Below are positions 46,151 through 48,593 of a stretch of 48,593 nucleotides of DNA, in pieces (the first letter of the stretch is position 1; each line of letters starts with the position of its first letter). Below the pieces are notes generated by a model. The model had not been told where the DNA came from, searched no databases, and worked only from the letters and a program-made list of their open reading frames with translations. The DNA comes from Alphaproteobacteria bacterium. Lineage in GTDB: Bacteria; Pseudomonadota; Alphaproteobacteria; ATCC43930; CGMCC-115725. The translations under genes and the position numbers were made by a program. The stretch is taken from positions 1-48,593 of the forward strand of contig JAJPHB010000087.1 of assembly GCA_021325525.1 (NCBI GenBank). Reading direction: 5' to 3'.

Positions 46151-48119
46151 CGTTTTGATGGACCTCCTCTGCACTGCCTTCGGCGATCTTCTCGCCGTGA
46201 TCGAGAACGATGACCTTGTCGGCGATGTCATTGACGACGTTGAGCTTGTGCTCGATGAGCAGGATCGTCAGCCCCATCTCGCGCAGGCTGCGAAGCTGAG
46301 CGGCGAGTTCGAGCGTCTCGGCCGGGTTCATGCCCGCCGTCGGCTCGTCGAGGAGCAGCAGCTTCGGGCGCGAGGCGATGGCGCGCGAGATCTCCGTCCG
46401 CCGCCGGTTGGCGTAGCTGAGGCTGTGCGCCTGGTGGTTGACGCGCGGCAGCAGCCGGTTGCCGAAGATGGTGATGATCTCGAGCGCCCAGTCGCGCGCC
46501 GACTTCTCCTCGTGGCGCACGCCCGGCGTCCGCACCACCGCGCCGACGGCGCTGGTCCGCGTCCGCGAATGGACGCCGACGAGCACATTCTCCATCACCG
46601 TCATGTTGGGGAAGATGCGCAGATTCTGGAAGGTGCGGGCGATGCCGCGCTCCGTCACCGTATGCGGCGGCAGCCCGGTGATGTTCTCGCCCATGAAATA
46701 GATTTCGCCGCTATTGGGCTTGTCGAGGCCGGTGATGAGGTTGAAGAAGGTCGACTTGCCCGAGCCGTTGGGACCGATGATCGCCACGATCTGGCCCGGC
46801 ATCATGGTGAAATCGACTTCCTTGACCGCGGTGATGCCGCCGAAGCGATTCACCAGCTTGCGCGTCTCGAGGATCGGCGTGCCCGGCGGCAGATGGACCT
46901 CCTTGGCAAGGCCGCTCAGCGCCTTCTCGATCTCGCCGCGCGAGGGCACCGCCGTCTGCTGCGCATGGGTCAGCGCCGCCGTGGTGCCGGTCGCCGGAAT
47001 GAGTCCCTGCCGCCGGAACAGCATCATCACCACGAGGATGATGCCGAAGATGAGCTCGATCGACTGCACGAGCTCGATGCGCTGGAAGAACTCGACATGG
47101 ATGAGGCGCCCGAAGGCGTGCACCCATTGCGTCAGATCCTGAAGAAACCAGGATTGCAGCAATTGCAGGATGAGGGCGCCGACGACGACGCCGGCGACGC
47201 TGCCCATGCCGCCCAGCACGATCATGACGAGGACCATGACCGAAACCGGGAACATGAACATCTCGGGGGTCGCCGTCTGCAGCTTTGCCACGTAGAAGGT
47301 GCCGGTGGCGCCGGCGAAGCCGGCGCCGATGGCGAAGGCGAGGAGCTTCAGCTTAACGAGGTTGACGCCCATGGCGCTCGCCGCGACCTCGTCCTCGCGA
47401 ATCGCCATCCACGCGCGGCCAATGCGCGAATCGCGCAGGCGGTAGCTGACGAAGATCAGGAAGAAGATCATCGCCACGCCGACATAATAGAAGGGCCACG
47501 AGGCGACGCCGAATTTGTAGCCGAAGAAGACCGGAGGCGAGACGCCGTTGAGCCCCATCGCGCCATTGGTGAGGTAGGGCGTGTTGCGGGCGACGATCGG
47601 CACGATCTCGCCGAAGCCCAGGGTCACGATGGCGAGATAATCGCCTTTGAGGCGCAGGGTCGGCGCGCCAAACAGCATGCCGAAGAAGGCGGCGATGATC
47701 GCCGAGAGCGGCAGCATCAGCCAGAAGGAGAAGATGAAATGCACGTAGTTGGCGCCGCTCGCCGTGACGTGCTCGACGAGGCCGAGCCACTGGAACGGCT
47801 CCCAGAACGAGCTCCAGGCCGGCGTCACCTGATAGGAGGAGAGGATGCCGTAGGAATAGGCGCCGATGGCGAAGAAGGCGGCATAGCCGAGATCGAGCAG
47901 CCCGGCGAAGCCGACGACGATGTTGAGGCCGAGCGCCAGGATGGCGAAGGCGCAGGCATTGGCGGCGGCGTCGATGTCGCCGTCATTGCCGTCGATGAGG
48001 GGGAACAGCACCGCCGCCAGCATCAGGATGCCGACGATGCCGCGGCGGCGCAGCGCCACCGGGATGCGCTGGATCGGCGCGAACAGGGAGGCGCGCGCCG
48101 TCGGGGAGGGAGCAACCAT
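46101..48119 (-). CDS. livMG: Fused branched-chain amino acid ABC transporter permease-ATPase (LivM-LivG)
   Basis: One 672-residue frame joins two transporter subunits. Residues 1-375 are a LivM-type permease: NIVVGFAGLLDLGYAAFFAI (66-85), LKGDYLAIVTLGFGEI (157-172) and the coupling loop GRAWMAIREDEVAASAMGVN (234-253). A hydrophilic linker covers about 376-412. Residues 415-672 are a LivG-type ATPase with Walker A GPNGSGKST (449-457), GIARTFQNLRIFPNMTVMEN (492-511), Walker B LLLLDEP (587-593) and switch His624. The signature reads LSYAN (567-571) instead of LSGGQ or LSYGQ. It overlaps livF by 50 bp and follows livH by 9 bp. Confidence 0.94.
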   Translation of the reverse strand: MVAPSPTARASLFAPIQRIPVALRRRGIVGILMLAAVLFPLIDGNDGDIDAAANACAFAILALGLNIVVGFAGLLDLGYAAFFAIGAYSYGILSSYQVTPAWSSFWEPFQWLGLVEHVTASGANYVHFIFSFWLMLPLSAIIAAFFGMLFGAPTLRLKGDYLAIVTLGFGEIVPIVARNTPYLTNGAMGLNGVSPPVFFGYKFGVASWPFYYVGVAMIFFLIFVSYRLRDSRIGRAWMAIREDEVAASAMGVNLVKLKLLAFAIGAGFAGATGTFYVAKLQTATPEMFMFPVSVMVLVMIVLGGMGSVAGVVVGALILQLLQSWFLQDLTQWVHAFGRLIHVEFFQRIELVQSIELIFGIILVVMMLFRRQGLIPATGTTAALTHAQQTAVPSRGEIEKALSGLAKEVHLPPGTPILETRKLVNRFGGITAVKEVDFTMMPGQIVAIIGPNGSGKSTFFNLITGLDKPNSGEIYFMGENITGLPPHTVTERGIARTFQNLRIFPNMTVMENVLVGVHSRTRTSAVGAVVRTPGVRHEEKSARDWALEIITIFGNRLLPRVNHQAHSLSYANRRRTEISRAIASRPKLLLLDEPTAGMNPAETLELAAQLRSLREMGLTILLIEHKLNVVNDIADKVIVLDHGEKIAEGSAEEVHQNDEVIRAYLGRTATARV

Positions 48120-48128
48120 GGAACCGGC

Positions 48129-48593
48129 CTATGATTTCTGCGGGGCTTGCAGCCCGAGCAATCCAGTGGGTTTGAAGACGAGCACCAGGATTAGGATCGA
48201 AAAGATGATGACGTCCGTCCACCGCACCGAAATGAATTGACCGCTCATGCTCTCGATGAGCCCGATCACGACCCCGCCCACCATGGCGCCCATGATATTG
48301 CCGATGCCACCCAGCACCGCCGCGGTGAAGGCGCGCAGCCCGGCCGAATAGCCGATAACGAAGCTGGTGAAGTTGTAATAGAGGCCGAAGATCATGCCGC
48401 CGGCGCCGGCCAGCGCCGAGCCGAGGAAGAAAGCGAGGACGACGACGCGGTCGACCTCGACCCCCATCATGCGCGCCGCCTCCTGGTCCTGCGCCGTCGC
48501 CCGCATCGCCTTGCCGAGGCGCGAGCGGCGGACGAAGACGTGCAGGCCCACCATGAGGATGAGCGCCACGCCCCAGACCAGCACCTCGCGCAG
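48129..48593 (-). CDS. livH: Branched-chain amino acid ABC transporter permease LivH (second cluster, 5-prime end outside window)
   Basis: Only the C-terminal part, about 154 residues, of a LivH permease is in the window; the reading frame continues open to the edge at 48593, so the start lies outside. Visible features are the coupling loop SRLGKAMRATAQDQEAARMM, then [20 protein letters not shown] and the end LVFKPTGLLGLQAPQKS. It corresponds to the second half of the livH at 38368-39282 and heads the second liv cluster before livMG. Confidence 0.92.
   Translation of the reverse strand: MREVLVWGVALILMVGLHVFVRRSRLGKAMRATAQDQEAARMMGVEVDRVVVLAFFLGSALAGAGGMIFGLYYNFTSFVIGYSAGLRAFTAAVLGGIGNIMGAMVGGVVIGLIESMSGQFISVRWTDVIIFSILILVLVFKPTGLLGLQAPQKS

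Noticed and set aside
46089-48134. 681-residue open frame on the plus strand
   Set aside because: Antisense to the livMG fusion; composition (Asp, Glu, Gly, Arg, His) is typical of a shadow frame.

Overview
The window is 48.6 kb of high-GC chromosomal DNA from an alphaproteobacterium, most likely of the order Hyphomicrobiales (Rhizobiales). The evidence is a MucR/Ros-family regulator, an LdtR-like MarR regulator, the orders rplM-rpsI-argC and rpmF-plsX-fabH-ihfA-merR, a RibB carrying a dead GTP cyclohydrolase II domain, a Cbp3-type cytochrome bc1 chaperone, a magnesium-type HemB and large Liv-type ABC transporter clusters. The genus cannot be fixed from the sequence alone. No phage, insertion sequence, CRISPR array or integrase was seen, so this looks like core chromosome.

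Layout. 1-3.1 kb: gamma-carbonic anhydrase-like protein, argC, rpsI, rplM and a thioesterase, all on the minus strand. 3.1-11.5 kb: AlkB (minus), then a plus-strand run of GST, a crotonase-fold protein, a YeeE/YedE sulfur transporter, a GSA-aminomutase-like aminotransferase, an orphan Zn/Mn-binding lipoprotein-type solute receptor behind a strong palindrome, and a CoA-binding protein coupled to O-acetylhomoserine sulfhydrylase. 11.5-15.2 kb: MFS transporter, CutA, a small conserved protein, a ClC chloride/proton antiporter and tRNA-Pro(GGG). 15.3-19.7 kb: merR, ihfA, fabH, plsX, rpmF, yceD (DUF177) and cbp3, all minus. 19.8-23.0 kb: bamE, a small secreted charged protein and the proton-pumping pyrophosphatase hppA.

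23.3-32.2 kb is a long minus-strand series: rpiB, glyA, nrdR, ribD, an epoxide-hydrolase-like gene, ribE, ribB(X), ribH, nusB, thiL and a FliL-like gene. Most neighbours overlap or nearly touch, so riboflavin synthesis, one-carbon supply and thiamine phosphate activation are probably co-transcribed. The plus-strand mucR gene follows, with a clear promoter and terminator.

33.1-39.3 kb holds a complete branched-chain amino acid ABC transporter (livH, livM, livG, livF, a DUF6867-like membrane protein, the binding protein) and a urea-carboxylase-associated (DUF1989) gene. 39.6-44.1 kb carries glutaryl-CoA dehydrogenase, an LdtR-like regulator, and the valine-degradation pair mmsB and 3-hydroxyisobutyryl-CoA hydrolase. 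hemB follows. 45.4-48.6 kb is a second Liv transporter in which permease LivM and ATPase LivG are fused; its livH runs off the window. Uptake and breakdown genes for amino acids thus dominate the right third.

No clearly new multi-gene system is visible. The most useful leads are the regulatory palindromes (8607, 20422), the FliL-like gene overlapping thiL, the crotonase lacking both hydratase glutamates, the hydrolase inside the riboflavin operon, and several families of intergenic inverted repeats.
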